From assembly GCA_900541045.1 (NCBI GenBank), contig UQID01000019.1, positions 1-45,451 on the forward strand: a DNA stretch of 45,451 bases, written 5' to 3'. The position numbers and the translations under genes were made by a program. How positions within the stretch are numbered: position 1 is the stretch's first letter; each line of letters opens with the position of its first letter. The notes under the pieces are model-generated. The model worked only from the letters and a program-made list of their open reading frames with translations. It ran no database searches and was not told the origin of the DNA. Shown here piece after piece: positions 14,217 to 22,593 of this stretch. This DNA is from an uncultured Collinsella sp. (lineage in GTDB: Bacteria > Actinomycetota > Coriobacteriia > Coriobacteriales > Coriobacteriaceae).

Positions 14217-15383
14217 ATGTTCGAGAAGAGTGTCGAGGAGCTCACCGAGCTCGGCGCCCAGATCACCACGGCCGAGATTGCTCAGCAGCCCGAGCTTTGG
14301 CGTGATACGCTCAACATCTATCGCGAGAATAAGGAGGCCATCGAGGCCTTCCTGGCCGAGGCTCGCGCTATGGGCGAGGGTCGTCTGTCCGTTGTCTTCA
14401 CCGGTGCCGGTACGTCCGACTACGTTGGCGATACCTGCGCCCCGTACCTGCGTCACGCTGGCAACACTGATCTCTACGACTTTAAGCCCATCGCCACGAC
14501 CGACATCGTGAGCGCCCCGCGCGACTTCCTGCGCGCCGAGGATCCCACGCTCGTGGTTTCCTTTGCCCGCTCTGGCAACAGCCCCGAGAGCCTTGCCGCC
14601 GTTGCCGTTGCCAAGGAGCTCGTCCACAACGTCAAGTTCCTCAACATCACCTGCGCTCCCGAGGGCAAGCTCGCCGTCGAGTCCGCCGATGATCCCAATG
14701 CGCTGACGCTGCTCATCCCGCGCGCCAACGACAAGGGCTTCGCCATGACCGGTTCCTACACCTGCATGACCCTGCTCTCCACCCTTATTTTCGACACTGC
14801 CTCTGACGAGCAGAAGGCCGAGTGGGTCGAGACGATTGCCAAGATGGGCGAGGAGGTCATCTCCCGTGAGCCTGAGATCGCCGATTACCTGGCTGGCGAC
14901 TTCAACCGCGTGACCTACTTGGGTTCTGGCTCCTTTGGTGGCCTTGCCCAGGAGAGCCAGCTCAAGATCCTCGAGCTCGCTCACGGTCTGGTTGCTACTT
15001 CCTACGACACCTCCATGGGCTATCGTCACGGACCTAAGTCCTTCGTCGACGATAAGACGCTCGTCTTCGTGTTCGTCAACAACGACGCCTACACCCGTCA
15101 GTACGACATCGACATCCTCAACGAGATCGGTGGCGACAAGATCGCTCAGCACACCGTTGCCGTTCAGCAGGATGGCGCTACCGTCTACGAGGGCGAGTCC
15201 TTCACCTTTAAGGGCTACGAGGCGCTTCCCGAGGGCTACCTTGCCCTGCCGTTCGTGATGTTTGCCCAGGCTATCAGCCTGCTCAACTCCGTGCGCGTGG
15301 GCAACACGCCCGATACGCCGAGCCCCACCGGCACGGTCAACCGCGTGGTCAAGGGCGTGACGATTCACCCCTTCACCGCTTAA
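14217..15383 (+). CDS. agaS: SIS-domain galactosamine-6-phosphate deaminase/isomerase (AgaS)
   Basis: The product is a 388-aa protein with two SIS domains. The first has SVVFTGAGTSDYVGDTCAP and VSFARSGNSPESLAAV, the phosphosugar-binding motifs. The second has YLGSGSFGGLAQESQLKILE and SYDTSMGYRHGPKSFV. Length and motifs fit AgaS, which converts galactosamine-6-phosphate to tagatose-6-phosphate and ammonia. It is followed, after a terminator, by the deacetylase gene. A glucosamine-6-P-type or fructoselysine deglycase relative is possible, but the LacC kinase downstream supports the tagatose route. GAGAGAGG lies upstream of the ATG. Confidence 0.88.
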   Translation: MFEKSVEELTELGAQITTAEIAQQPELWRDTLNIYRENKEAIEAFLAEARAMGEGRLSVVFTGAGTSDYVGDTCAPYLRHAGNTDLYDFKPIATTDIVSAPRDFLRAEDPTLVVSFARSGNSPESLAAVAVAKELVHNVKFLNITCAPEGKLAVESADDPNALTLLIPRANDKGFAMTGSYTCMTLLSTLIFDTASDEQKAEWVETIAKMGEEVISREPEIADYLAGDFNRVTYLGSGSFGGLAQESQLKILELAHGLVATSYDTSMGYRHGPKSFVDDKTLVFVFVNNDAYTRQYDIDILNEIGGDKIAQHTVAVQQDGATVYEGESFTFKGYEALPEGYLALPFVMFAQAISLLNSVRVGNTPDTPSPTGTVNRVVKGVTIHPFTA

Positions 15384-15401
15384 TCGCGTCCCCCTGTAAG
15401 G

Positions 15402-15440
15402 GCGCCCGTCCGCTCATAACGGCGGGCGGGCGCTTTTTGT
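15402..15440 (+). terminator. Rho-independent terminator of agaS
   Basis: GCGCCCGTCCGC pairs with GCGGGCGGGCGC (15422-15433) and is followed by TTTTTGTTTTT. Confidence 0.9.
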
Positions 15441-15501
15441 TTTTACATGGACCGGGTATAAGCATTACCACAGTCAACTGCTTTAGAAGCAAGGAGTGCA
15501 T

Positions 15502-16671
15502 ATGAGCACGTACGCAATTAAGGCTGACAAGTTCTTCTTGCCGGCAGGCCCGCAACTGGGCGGCTATCTTATGGTCGAGGATGGCGTTTTTGGCGCCTGG
15601 CAGGCCGACGAGCCCTCTTGCGAGATTAAGGACTACACGGGATCGTGGATCGCACCGGGTATGGTCGATACTCACATCCATGGCTTCTATAACCACTCGA
15701 CTACCGATAACGATCCCGAGGGCATCGATATCAGCTCGACCGAGCTCGCCCGTCGCGGTACCACCAGCTGGCTGCCCACGACGTTCACCGATGGCGTCGA
15801 GCAGATCAAGGATGCCTGCGCCGCCATCGCCCAGGCGGACGAGGGCCGCGGCCCCGACTTCTGCGGTGCTCGCATTCAGGGCATCTATCTGGAGGGCCCC
15901 TTCTTTACCATGAAGCACGTGGGCGCGCAGAACCCCGCTTATCTTATCGATCCCTCCGAGGAGGTCTTCGATCAGTGGCAGGAGGCTGCGGGCGGTCGCA
16001 TCGTTAAGAGCGCCATGGCGGCCGAGCGCGACGGTGCCGCTGCTTATGCGGCTGCTCTGAACGCCAAGGGTGTGGTGACCAGCATCGGTCACTCCGACGC
16101 CACCTACGATGAGTGCATCGCCGCCATCAACGCCGGTGCCAGCTGCTTTACGCATACCTATAACGGCCAGCGCGGGCTGCATCACCGTGAGCCCGGTGTC
16201 GTGGGCGCTGCCATGTCCACGCCCGAGACCTACGCCGAGATCATCTGTGACGGCAAGCACGTAAACCCTGCCGCCATCAAGGCGCTGCTGCAGGCAAAGG
16301 GCTGGCAGCACACGGTGCTCATCACCGACTGTCTGGGTTGCGGCGGCATGCCCGAGGGCAGCTACACCAGTGGTGGCATGGATGTCATCATGAAGGACAA
16401 CCTGTGCTGGCTCGCCGACGGCAAGAGCATTGCCGGCTCGGTGCTCACGCTTGCCCAGGGCGTCAAGAACATCGTCGACTGGGGCATCGCCAGCGCTGAT
16501 ATCGCCATTCGCATGGCAACCGAGGTGCCGGCACGCTCCGCGCACATCGAGGATAAGTGCGGCAGCATCATGCCGGGTCGCGACGCCGACTTTGTCGTGT
16601 TCGACCATGAGCTTACCCTCGTCGAGACGTATGTTGGCGGCCAGAGCGTCGGCAACGCCTTTACCGAGTAA
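15502..16671 (+). CDS. nagA: N-acetylgalactosamine/N-acetylglucosamine-6-phosphate deacetylase
   Basis: The product is a 389-aa amidohydrolase. It removes acetate from GalNAc-6-P or GlcNAc-6-P, feeding AgaS. Motifs seen: the metal site PGMVDTHIHGFY, YLEGPFFTMKHVGAQNPAY, TSIGHSDATYDECIAAI, CFTHTYNGQRGLHHREPGVV, and the catalytic Asp region VLITDCLGCGGMPEGSY. The C-terminus, KCGSIMPGRDADFVVFDHEL, restores the small beta domain. The ATG at 15502 has AAGGAG five bases upstream; a GTG six bases earlier overlaps this site. The context favours the GalNAc-6-P form (AgaA). A fragment of a second copy occurs at 19389-19529. Confidence 0.92.
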   Translation: MSTYAIKADKFFLPAGPQLGGYLMVEDGVFGAWQADEPSCEIKDYTGSWIAPGMVDTHIHGFYNHSTTDNDPEGIDISSTELARRGTTSWLPTTFTDGVEQIKDACAAIAQADEGRGPDFCGARIQGIYLEGPFFTMKHVGAQNPAYLIDPSEEVFDQWQEAAGGRIVKSAMAAERDGAAAYAAALNAKGVVTSIGHSDATYDECIAAINAGASCFTHTYNGQRGLHHREPGVVGAAMSTPETYAEIICDGKHVNPAAIKALLQAKGWQHTVLITDCLGCGGMPEGSYTSGGMDVIMKDNLCWLADGKSIAGSVLTLAQGVKNIVDWGIASADIAIRMATEVPARSAHIEDKCGSIMPGRDADFVVFDHELTLVETYVGGQSVGNAFTE

Positions 16672-16683
16672 CGATAGAAAAAG

Positions 16684-16715
16684 ACGGCGGGCCCGAATCT
16701 ACTCGGACCCGCCGT
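16684..16715. terminator. Bidirectional terminator
   Basis: ACGGCGGGCCCGA pairs with TCGGACCCGCCGT (16703-16715). The minus-strand side is followed by CTTTTTC. It separates nagA from the convergent flavodoxin gene. Confidence 0.75.
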
Positions 16716-16746
16716 ATGGGTTAAACGCTCAAAAGCACCTTCACAG

Positions 16747-17331
16747 TTACAGCTTGTTAGCGATCTTCTTTGCCGTGCGCTTAACGCCGGCCACCAGGCC
16801 TCCTGCAGGATGCTCCTTCTCGTATGCTAGGCGCTTCTCGCGCTTGGCGTACTCTTCGACGATGATGTCGCCATACTCGTCTTCGATCTTGTCGAAGAAG
16901 TCGACGGCGCCCTTAATTTCCTCAGCGGTTGGGTGTCCCTTTTGGACACCGCCGGCGAGTTTGAACGGCCCCCACGTATCAAAGCCGGGGCAGCCGTAGA
17001 CACCCATAAAGATGGCCTGCCTCATGCGGCAGATGCCATCGATATCCTTGCCGTACCATTTGTTCTTGCCACCGTAGGTCATAAGGCCAAACACCTTGTC
17101 CTGCGGCTGCAGCACGTTCGTGAGCACGCGTGCCATGTCCTTGTCGATCTCGGAGTAATAGATGCCCGTGGCGACACCAATCAGATGATATTCGTGCAGG
17201 TCGGGGTACTCGTTTTTACCGAGCGCCTTGACGTCGAGGGTATCGATCTCGGGGTGCGCCTCGACGATGGCGTCCACGAGCTTTTTCGTATTGCCGTGAT
17301 GGCGCGAGGCGTAGAGGATGATGGTTCGCAT
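16747..17331 (-). CDS. Flavodoxin-domain protein
   Basis: The product is a 194-aa protein with an N-terminal flavodoxin fold. MRTIILYASRHHGNTKKL (1-18) holds the FMN phosphate loop. GVATGIYYSEIDKDMARVL and VFGLMTYGGKNKWYGKD follow the usual order. The C-terminal 40 residues are Lys/Glu-rich and basic at the end (GVKRTAKKIANKL). It probably carries electrons or acts as an FMN reductase-like protein; the partner is unknown. The start at 17331 is chosen because the beta-strand begins there and GAAAGG lies upstream; the frame extends ten codons further without homology. It is convergent to nagA and divergent from the LacX-like gene. Confidence 0.82.
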   Translation of the reverse strand: MRTIILYASRHHGNTKKLVDAIVEAHPEIDTLDVKALGKNEYPDLHEYHLIGVATGIYYSEIDKDMARVLTNVLQPQDKVFGLMTYGGKNKWYGKDIDGICRMRQAIFMGVYGCPGFDTWGPFKLAGGVQKGHPTAEEIKGAVDFFDKIEDEYGDIIVEEYAKREKRLAYEKEHPAGGLVAGVKRTAKKIANKL

Positions 17332-17487
17332 AAGAAGGCCTTTCAGCTGTAATTGCATCAATGTCTGTATGGTACCCCGTTACATGGCTGGGATACCGGA
17401 CGCATCGATGAACGCGCGGGTTTGTCCTTTGGTTAGGGCCGAGACGGGTACTTGCGAGCAAAAAGCAGTTGTTCGAAAGGATGGGCA

Positions 17488-18369
17488 ATGGAATACGCTC
17501 TCTCCAACGATTCGATTTCTATTAAGGTGTCCACGGCTGGTGGTTCGTTTACCTCGATCGAGGCCGGAGGTCGCGAGTATCTGTGGCAGGGCGATCCCGC
17601 CGTGTGGTCCGGCCAGGCACCGATTTGCTTCCCGATTTGCGGAGGCTTGCGCGATAACAACGCCATGACGTTTGCCGGGCATCATGTAAAGCTCGCTCGC
17701 CATGGGTTTGCGCGCAAACAGGAGTGGAAGCTGCTGAGCCAGAGCGAGAACGAGCTGGCGATGTGCCTGGCTTCGGAGGATAACGCCGCGCTGCTGAGCG
17801 ATTATCCGTATCCGTTTAAGCTTGTCGCCCGCTATACGCTCGAGGACGCCGCCGTGCGTGTCTCCTATGAGGTTACCAACGAGGGCACCGAGGACATGCC
17901 GTTCTTTATCGGTGGACACCCCGGCTTTAGGTGTCCGCTCGACGAGGGCGAGGCCTATACGGACTACGAGTTGCGTTTTGAGAAAGACGAGGCTGCGGAG
18001 CTCTGCACCGCCGTTCCCTCGACCGGATTGATTGACGTGACCAACCGCTCCAAGAACCCCATGGTGGGAAAGACGCTGCCTCTGTCACATGAGCTCTTCG
18101 ATTTTGCGGAGACCATCTTTGACGTGCTCGAGAGCCGTCAGGTCACGCTTTCCAAAAAGGGCGAGGACAAGGGCGTTCGCCTGAGCTTTGAGGGCTTCCC
18201 GTACCTCATTGTGTGGAGCAAGCCCGAGGGTGATTTTGTGGCAGTTGAGCCCTGGGGCGGCCTCTCGACCTGTTCCGATGAGGATGACGTGCTTGAGCAC
18301 AAGCGCGGCTGCCTTATCGCCAAGCCCAAAGAAACCATCGTGCGCTCGTTCACAATCGAGATTCTGTAG
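17488..18369 (+). CDS. LacX-like aldose 1-epimerase family protein (copy 1)
   Basis: The product is 293 aa. It belongs to the aldose-1-epimerase superfamily in the LacX subgroup, which in lactococci is the last gene of the lac operon. Visible conserved parts are GGREYLWQGDPAVWSGQAP, CFPICGGLRDN, the active-site ARHGFARKQEWKLL, FFIGGHPGFRCPLDEGE and FVAVEPWGGLSTCSDEDD with the likely catalytic Glu. It probably interconverts anomers of a free or phosphorylated sugar; the exact substrate is unknown. GAAAGGATG precedes the ATG at 17488. It is followed by lacC after 59 bp. The same pair is duplicated at 43512-45382, with most residues identical. Confidence 0.85.
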   Translation: MEYALSNDSISIKVSTAGGSFTSIEAGGREYLWQGDPAVWSGQAPICFPICGGLRDNNAMTFAGHHVKLARHGFARKQEWKLLSQSENELAMCLASEDNAALLSDYPYPFKLVARYTLEDAAVRVSYEVTNEGTEDMPFFIGGHPGFRCPLDEGEAYTDYELRFEKDEAAELCTAVPSTGLIDVTNRSKNPMVGKTLPLSHELFDFAETIFDVLESRQVTLSKKGEDKGVRLSFEGFPYLIVWSKPEGDFVAVEPWGGLSTCSDEDDVLEHKRGCLIAKPKETIVRSFTIEIL

Positions 18370-18428
18370 TCGCATGTAGCCAATTCGTTTTGCAAGGCAT
18401 AAGGAGCCTGCGAGATAAGGAGCTAGAA

Positions 18429-19364
18429 ATGATCCTCACCGTTACGATGAACCCGTCCGTCGATACGCGCTATCAGCTCGATGAGCTCATTATCGACGAC
18501 GTCAACCGCGTGACGCCCGAAAAGACCGCCGGTGGCAAGGGCCTCAACGTGGCCCGCGTCCTGGGCCAGCTGGGCGACGACGTTGTGGCAACCGGCTTGC
18601 TTGGTGGTCATATGGGCGCCTATATGGCCGAGCTCATGGATGCCAACGGCATTAAGAATGATTTTGTGCCCATCAAGGGCGAGACTCGCATCTGTCTCAA
18701 TATCCTTCATGCTGGCAACCAGACCGAGTTGCTCGAGAGCGGCCCGACGATTGCCCCCGAGGAACTCGATGCCTTTACCGCCAAGTTCGCCGAGCTTGCG
18801 AGCAAGGCCGATGTCGTTACCATCTCGGGTTCGCTGCCCCGCGGCGTTGAGGCGGACTACTATGCCAAGATCACGGGCATTGCCGAGAACGCCGGCGCCA
18901 AGGTGCTGCTCGATACCTCGGGTGCCTCGCTTGAGGCTGCGCTCAAGTCCGAGGTCAAGCCTGAGCTGGTTAAGCCTAACCTGACCGAAATTAACGGCCT
19001 TCTGGGCACGAGCTTTACCACCGACGATGTGGACGAGCTCCGTTCCGCGCTCGCCTCTGACGCCCGCTTCTCCGATATCCCCTGGGTCGTCGTATCCATG
19101 GGCGCTGCCGGCTCCGTTGGTTTCCATAACGGCCGTGCGTTCCGCGCCAAGACCCCCGATATCCCCGCCGTCAACGCTACGGGCTCTGGCGATTCGACCA
19201 TTGCTGGCTTCGCACATGCGATTGCTGCCGGAGCCGACGACGAGACGGTGCTGCGTACCGCCAACACCTGCGGCAAGCTCAATGCCATGGATCCCATGAC
19301 TGGCCATTTGGTTATGGATCGTTGGGACGAGGTTTACAACGGCGTTGTCGTGACCGAGCTGTAG
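18429..19364 (+). CDS. lacC: Tagatose-6-phosphate kinase, LacC type (copy 1)
   Basis: The product is a 311-aa PfkB-family kinase (1-phosphofructokinase/LacC branch). It would phosphorylate tagatose-6-P to tagatose-1,6-bisphosphate, the step after AgaS. Motifs are LTVTMNPSVDTRYQLDE at the N-terminus, the substrate GGKGLNVARVLGQLGDDV, and the ATP/catalytic NATGSGDSTIAGFAHAIA with the base Asp. Fructose-1-P or fructose-6-P kinase activity is the alternative. AAGGAG precedes the ATG at 18429. By eye about 85% of residues match the second copy at 44447. No aldolase gene follows. Confidence 0.88.
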   Translation: MILTVTMNPSVDTRYQLDELIIDDVNRVTPEKTAGGKGLNVARVLGQLGDDVVATGLLGGHMGAYMAELMDANGIKNDFVPIKGETRICLNILHAGNQTELLESGPTIAPEELDAFTAKFAELASKADVVTISGSLPRGVEADYYAKITGIAENAGAKVLLDTSGASLEAALKSEVKPELVKPNLTEINGLLGTSFTTDDVDELRSALASDARFSDIPWVVVSMGAAGSVGFHNGRAFRAKTPDIPAVNATGSGDSTIAGFAHAIAAGADDETVLRTANTCGKLNAMDPMTGHLVMDRWDEVYNGVVVTEL

Positions 19365-19388
19365 GAGCTTGTGCTGCGGCCCCGGCAT

Positions 19389-19529
19389 CGGTTGCTAGCT
19401 CATGTCGACGACAGGTGCAGTAGCATTATGCCGGGGCGCGACGCCGACACTGTCGTGTTCAATCCCGACCTTACCCTGGTCGAGACGCATGTGGGTGGCA
19501 ACAGCGTCGGTAATGCGTTTGCCGAGTAG
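19389..19529 (+). pseudogene. 3' remnant of a second nagA gene
   Basis: In one frame the DNA reads AHVDDRCSSIMPGRDADTVV, then FNPDLTLVETHVGGNSVGNA and FAE before a stop at 19527-19529. This aligns with the last 40 residues of NagA (AHIEDKCGSIMPGRDADFVV onwards at about 16540-16671). There is no start codon or catalytic domain upstream; the preceding 25 bp is the lacC 3' flank. It is a decayed duplicate, likely left from a rearrangement that once placed a full nagA here. Confidence 0.8.
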
Positions 19530-19561
19530 CCGCCAAAGAAACGATCCGAGAGGGGATTTAG

Positions 19562-20035
19562 ATGATTTACGGTGCATTGGGCGATATCGAGGAGTACCGT
19601 GGAATGCTCAAGGGCCTCGACGTGCTGATCGATTGGCTCGAGGAGAACGATCCGGCGAAGCTCGAGGTCGGCAGCCATCCGATTCTGGGCGACAAGGTCT
19701 TTGCGAACGTCATGGCTCCCACGACGCGTCCCGAAGCCGAGGCTCACTATGAGACGCATCAGCGCTATCACGACCTGCAGATCGACGTCGAGGGTCGCGA
19801 GGCCTTTAAGGTTGCCACGGGCAGCCTGACGCTGGTCCAGGAGTTCGACGAGAAGGACGACTACGATCTGGTCGATTCCGACGCCTCGATCGCCGGCGAT
19901 CTTGCTGACGACAAGTTTGCGCTGTTTGTTGCCGGCGAGCCTCACATGCCCACGCTCGAGTTCCCGGGCGATGGCGCGCAGCCGGTCAAGAAGATCTGCT
20001 TTAAGCTGCTTGCAGACGCTTACTGGGAGGAGTAG
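19562..20035 (+). CDS. YhcH/YjgK/YiaL family protein
   Basis: The product is a 157-aa cupin-like protein of the YhcH/YjgK/YiaL (DUF386) family. Members include sialic-acid anomerase-like NanQ and the EbgC beta subunit. Conserved parts: MIYGALGDIEEYRGM, THQRYHDLQIDVEGRE with metal-binding His/Glu candidates, FALFVAGEPHMPTL and VKKICFKL. It probably mutarotates or otherwise handles a sugar ring in the cytoplasm. GAGAGGGG lies upstream. It follows the nagA remnant by 32 bp and may once have belonged to an aminosugar operon. Confidence 0.88.
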   Translation: MIYGALGDIEEYRGMLKGLDVLIDWLEENDPAKLEVGSHPILGDKVFANVMAPTTRPEAEAHYETHQRYHDLQIDVEGREAFKVATGSLTLVQEFDEKDDYDLVDSDASIAGDLADDKFALFVAGEPHMPTLEFPGDGAQPVKKICFKLLADAYWEE

Positions 20036-20210
20036 CGAACTGCCCGGCTGAGCTGTCCGTGTTGCGAGCGTTATCCCTTGGGGGAGCGCGCTTGGGCCCC
20101 GCTGATCGCGGTTCCTTTGGGGGATTGCGGTTGGCGGGGCTTTTGTTGAGTAGGAGAGTTTCCGGCGGCGTTGTGCTCGGTTTGGCGGATGTTCGCCAGA
20201 AATCGGCAAC

Positions 20211-20238
20211 AAAAAAGCCGCCCGAAGGCGGCTATTTT
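20211..20238. terminator. Hairpin terminator of the tRNA gene
   Basis: GCCGCC (20217-20222) pairs with GGCGGC (20227-20232). On the minus strand it is followed by TTTTTT, directly downstream of the tRNA; on the plus strand by TATTTTG. It can work both ways. Confidence 0.85.
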
Positions 20239-20247
20239 GTGCAATGG

Positions 20248-20320
20248 AGCCAGCGACCGGGCTCGAACCGGTGACCCCCGCTTTACGAGAGCGGTGCTCT
20301 ACCAACTGAGCTACGCTGGC
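20248..20320 (-). tRNA. tRNA-Thr (CGU)
   Basis: The minus strand folds into a full cloverleaf. The acceptor GCCAGCG pairs with CGCTGGC, the D arm is GCTC...GAGC, the anticodon stem is CCGCT/AGCGG with loop CTCGTAA (anticodon CGT), and the T arm contains GGTTCGAGCC. A genomically encoded CCA follows at 20245-20247. It reads ACG threonine codons. Confidence 0.97.
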
Positions 20321-20527
20321 GGCCATGTGGTGACGCAACTGAGGCGTCAACGGCTGTTTATGATACGGGACATCGCAAATCCGCGCAAGGGTTCTGGCGG
20401 CTTTTCTCACTTTAAATGCACTAATATTAGAAGCGTGATGTCTGCGGTACCCATTTGGTGCTTGACCTGCTGTTGAGTTGGTGGCCGACGTCCCGCTCGT
20501 ATGGGTCTCAAACAGAATGGGGCAGCC

Positions 20528-21010
20528 ATGGCTCAACCCAAGATCCTTCTCACACGTATCGATGACCGTTTCATTGACGGGCAAGACGTTGAGCTGTGGA
20601 ACGAAGCCGTGGGTTCTAACCTTGTTCTAATCGTCAACGATGAGATCGCGGTGGATTCGCGTAAGTGGGCGCCTATGAGGGTCGCGGCGCCAGAAGGTGT
20701 GTGGACACGGTTTTTCTCGGTGCAAAGGACTATCGACATCATCCACACCGCGACGTCGCGTCAATGGATCCTGGTCATGGTGGCCTCACCCGCCGATGCG
20801 CTCGCGCTGGTTAAGGGCGGTGTGCCAATAACCAAGATCAGCATTGGCCATATGCGGGCGGGGGAGGGCAAGCGCTCTGCAACGCCTGCCGTTGCCGTAG
20901 ACGACACAGACGTCGCTGCTCTCAGAGAGCTGCAAAAGCTCGGCATAGAACTAGAAATCCGCTATCTCCCCAGTTCCGCCCCCGACCCCATCGGCAATCT
21001 GTTTAACTGA
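20528..21010 (+). CDS. Orphan PTS mannose-family EIIB lacking the phosphorylation His
   Basis: The product is 160 aa and about half identical by eye to the intact EIIB at 10740 over its whole length. The active-site loop reads LLTRIDDRFIDGQDVELW, against RIDNRLVHGQV in the functional paralogue. The phosphorylated His17 is replaced by Asp17. The rest of the fold is kept, including FFSVQRTIDII, VKGGVPITKISIGHM and GIELEIRYLP, so the gene is under constraint rather than decaying. It cannot carry phosphate by the normal mechanism. An Asp at this place could mimic or block the phosphorylated state, suggesting a regulatory or decoy role; this is inferred. It stands alone between the tRNA gene and galM. 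GGGGCAGCC lies before the ATG. Confidence 0.85.
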   Translation: MAQPKILLTRIDDRFIDGQDVELWNEAVGSNLVLIVNDEIAVDSRKWAPMRVAAPEGVWTRFFSVQRTIDIIHTATSRQWILVMVASPADALALVKGGVPITKISIGHMRAGEGKRSATPAVAVDDTDVAALRELQKLGIELEIRYLPSSAPDPIGNLFN

Positions 21011-21075
21011 TCCCTTGGGGACGGAGGAAAACGGATCATTTTGCCTTCGTAGGGGATCTGTGTGGCGCTGTCCGC

Positions 21076-21228
21076 CAAACTATGCCGGTTTACTACGATG
21101 AATTGCTTATCGCCGAGCATGCCAAATTTGCAGAGAATAAAACCGCAGGTAGACGAGTTGCTAATTTTTTATAAACCAGCGCGTGGTCGGACATAGTGGG
21201 TTCATCGTAGTAATTCGGCATAGTTTTG
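21076..21228. repeat. Long-armed inverted-repeat element (second family)
   Basis: Arm 1 (21076-21102) starts CAAACTATGCCGG and continues to TACTACGATGAA. Arm 2 (21201-21228) is its inverted copy (TTCATCGTAGTAA...GGCATAGTTTTG). The arms match at about 23 of 27 positions. The interior (about 98 bp) is AT-rich and has no ORF. A short dyad of TGTCACC and GGTGGCA follows at about 21232-21250. The architecture resembles the element at 84-298, but the sequence differs. It fills the gap between the orphan EIIB and galM. Confidence 0.6.
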
Positions 21229-21274
21229 TTATGTCACCAATTCGGTGGCATCGAAAAGAAGGATTTAGGCATGA

Positions 21275-21312
21275 AGCAGCGCCCGTCGGCGGTGGTGCCA
21301 GCGGGCGCTGCT
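21275..21312 (-). terminator. Hairpin downstream of galM
   Basis: GCAGCGCCCG (21276-21285) pairs with CGGGCGCTGC (21302-21311). It lies just past the galM stop on the minus strand. The following TTCATGCCTAAATCC is only weakly T-rich. Confidence 0.5.
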
Positions 21313-21335
21313 GTGTGATATGTCGCGTTGTGGGT

Positions 21336-22388
21336 TTAGTGCCTCATAAAGTGGTACTCGATCACATTGCTGTAGGGGTGACCCGGGCCCACAATGCCCT
21401 GCGGGAACAGCGGCTGGTGCGGCGTGTCGGGGTACATCTCGGCCTCGAGGGCAAAGCCGGCGCCCCAACCATAGTTGGCATCGTCCTTGGCGTGCTCGTC
21501 GCCCAGCCAGTTGCCGGTGTAGAGCTGCACGCCCGGGGCGGTGGTGTAGTAGTCCAGCTCACGACCGGTCCACATCTCCTCAACATGCATCGCGCGGCGC
21601 AGATTACGGCCGTACTGATAGCCATCGATGCACAGACAGTGATCGTAGCCACGGGCCTGCTTAATCTGCGGATCGTCGGCCTCCATGCCGGGAGCGACGG
21701 GACGCAGCTCGCGGAAGTCAAACGGCGTGCCCTCGACCGGAGCGATCTCGCCGGTGGGGATGTTCTGCTCGTTAATGGGCAGGTAATGGGCAGCGTTGGC
21801 GACAAAGAAGTGCTCACAGTCCATGCCGGCGTTATGGCCGGCAAGGTTAAAGTACGTGTGGTTGGTCATGGACACGTAGGTGGCGCGGTCGCTCTCGCAG
21901 CCATACTCGATGCGAAAGACGCCGGTGCGTGTAACGGTAAACACGGCCGTAAAGGTGCGGTTGCCGGGAAGGCCCAGTTCGCCATCCTCAAGCGAGGTGG
22001 TCATGCGCACGGCGTTATGGGCCTCGTCGAGCTCAACATCCCACACGCGCTTGTGCAGGCCGTGCTCAAGATCGCTGTGCAGGTTGTTGACGCCTTCGTT
22101 GGCCGGCATATGCCAGTCCGTACCGGCGATGGTGATCGTGGCACCCGCAGTGCGGTTGGCCACGGGGCCGATGGTCGCGCCAAAGCAGGCGGGGTTGTCA
22201 AAGTAATCCTCGAGCTTATCGAAGCCCAGCACCACATCGCGCACGTTGCCAGGGATGTCGGGTACGTCGATGCCCAACACGGTAGCGCCATAGTCCATAA
22301 TGCGAACGCAGATCTCAGGCCCGTTGAGGGTGTAGCGATGAACGGGGGTACCGCACGGCGCGGTGCCGAAAAGCTCGGAAGTGATCAT
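21336..22388 (-). CDS. galM: Galactose mutarotase (aldose 1-epimerase)
   Basis: The product is a 350-aa GalM-type enzyme that interconverts alpha and beta anomers of galactose/glucose. Motifs: GATVLGIDVPDIPGNVRDVV, FGATIGPVANRTAGATI, SMTNHTYFNLAGHNAG with the catalytic His, and PGVQLYTGNWLGDEHAK near the C-terminus. It is a different, longer type than the LacX-like proteins. The ATG at 22388 has TTAGGAAC upstream and the fold starts there (MITSELFGTAPCGTPVHRY); 20 codons further upstream are open but not homologous. It is divergent from the DeoR gene with about 200 bp between, so both may share control. Confidence 0.9.
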   Translation of the reverse strand: MITSELFGTAPCGTPVHRYTLNGPEICVRIMDYGATVLGIDVPDIPGNVRDVVLGFDKLEDYFDNPACFGATIGPVANRTAGATITIAGTDWHMPANEGVNNLHSDLEHGLHKRVWDVELDEAHNAVRMTTSLEDGELGLPGNRTFTAVFTVTRTGVFRIEYGCESDRATYVSMTNHTYFNLAGHNAGMDCEHFFVANAAHYLPINEQNIPTGEIAPVEGTPFDFRELRPVAPGMEADDPQIKQARGYDHCLCIDGYQYGRNLRRAMHVEEMWTGRELDYYTTAPGVQLYTGNWLGDEHAKDDANYGWGAGFALEAEMYPDTPHQPLFPQGIVGPGHPYSNVIEYHFMRH

Positions 22389-22536
22389 TTGGTTCCTAAC
22401 ATCGAGGTATTTCGGACAAACTGTAGCGCGAACAGGCGAGATTATCACTACACCCCACTAAAGCAGGGGGTATTTTTCTCAAAAAAGTGATGATTGGAGC
22501 TGTGCGGGCGTTCATTTCTGACGCGCGCGAGTCTGA

Positions 22537-22561
22537 TACAATTTGTTCGTTATTGTTTGAA
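22537..22561 (+). promoter_or_regulatory. deoR promoter with TGTTYG-type operator
   Basis: An extended -10 (TGATACAAT, core TACAAT 22537-22542) is followed directly by TGTTCGTTATTGTTTGAA (22544-22561). Close relatives of this 18-mer occur at 40014-40031 and 40095-40112 (before lacF) and 41993-42010 (before lacA). This fits a site for the DeoR protein, which would then regulate itself and the lac pathway genes. Confidence 0.5.
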
Positions 22562-22593
22562 TTGACGTGAGCGTGGAACAGCGAGGACTCATC

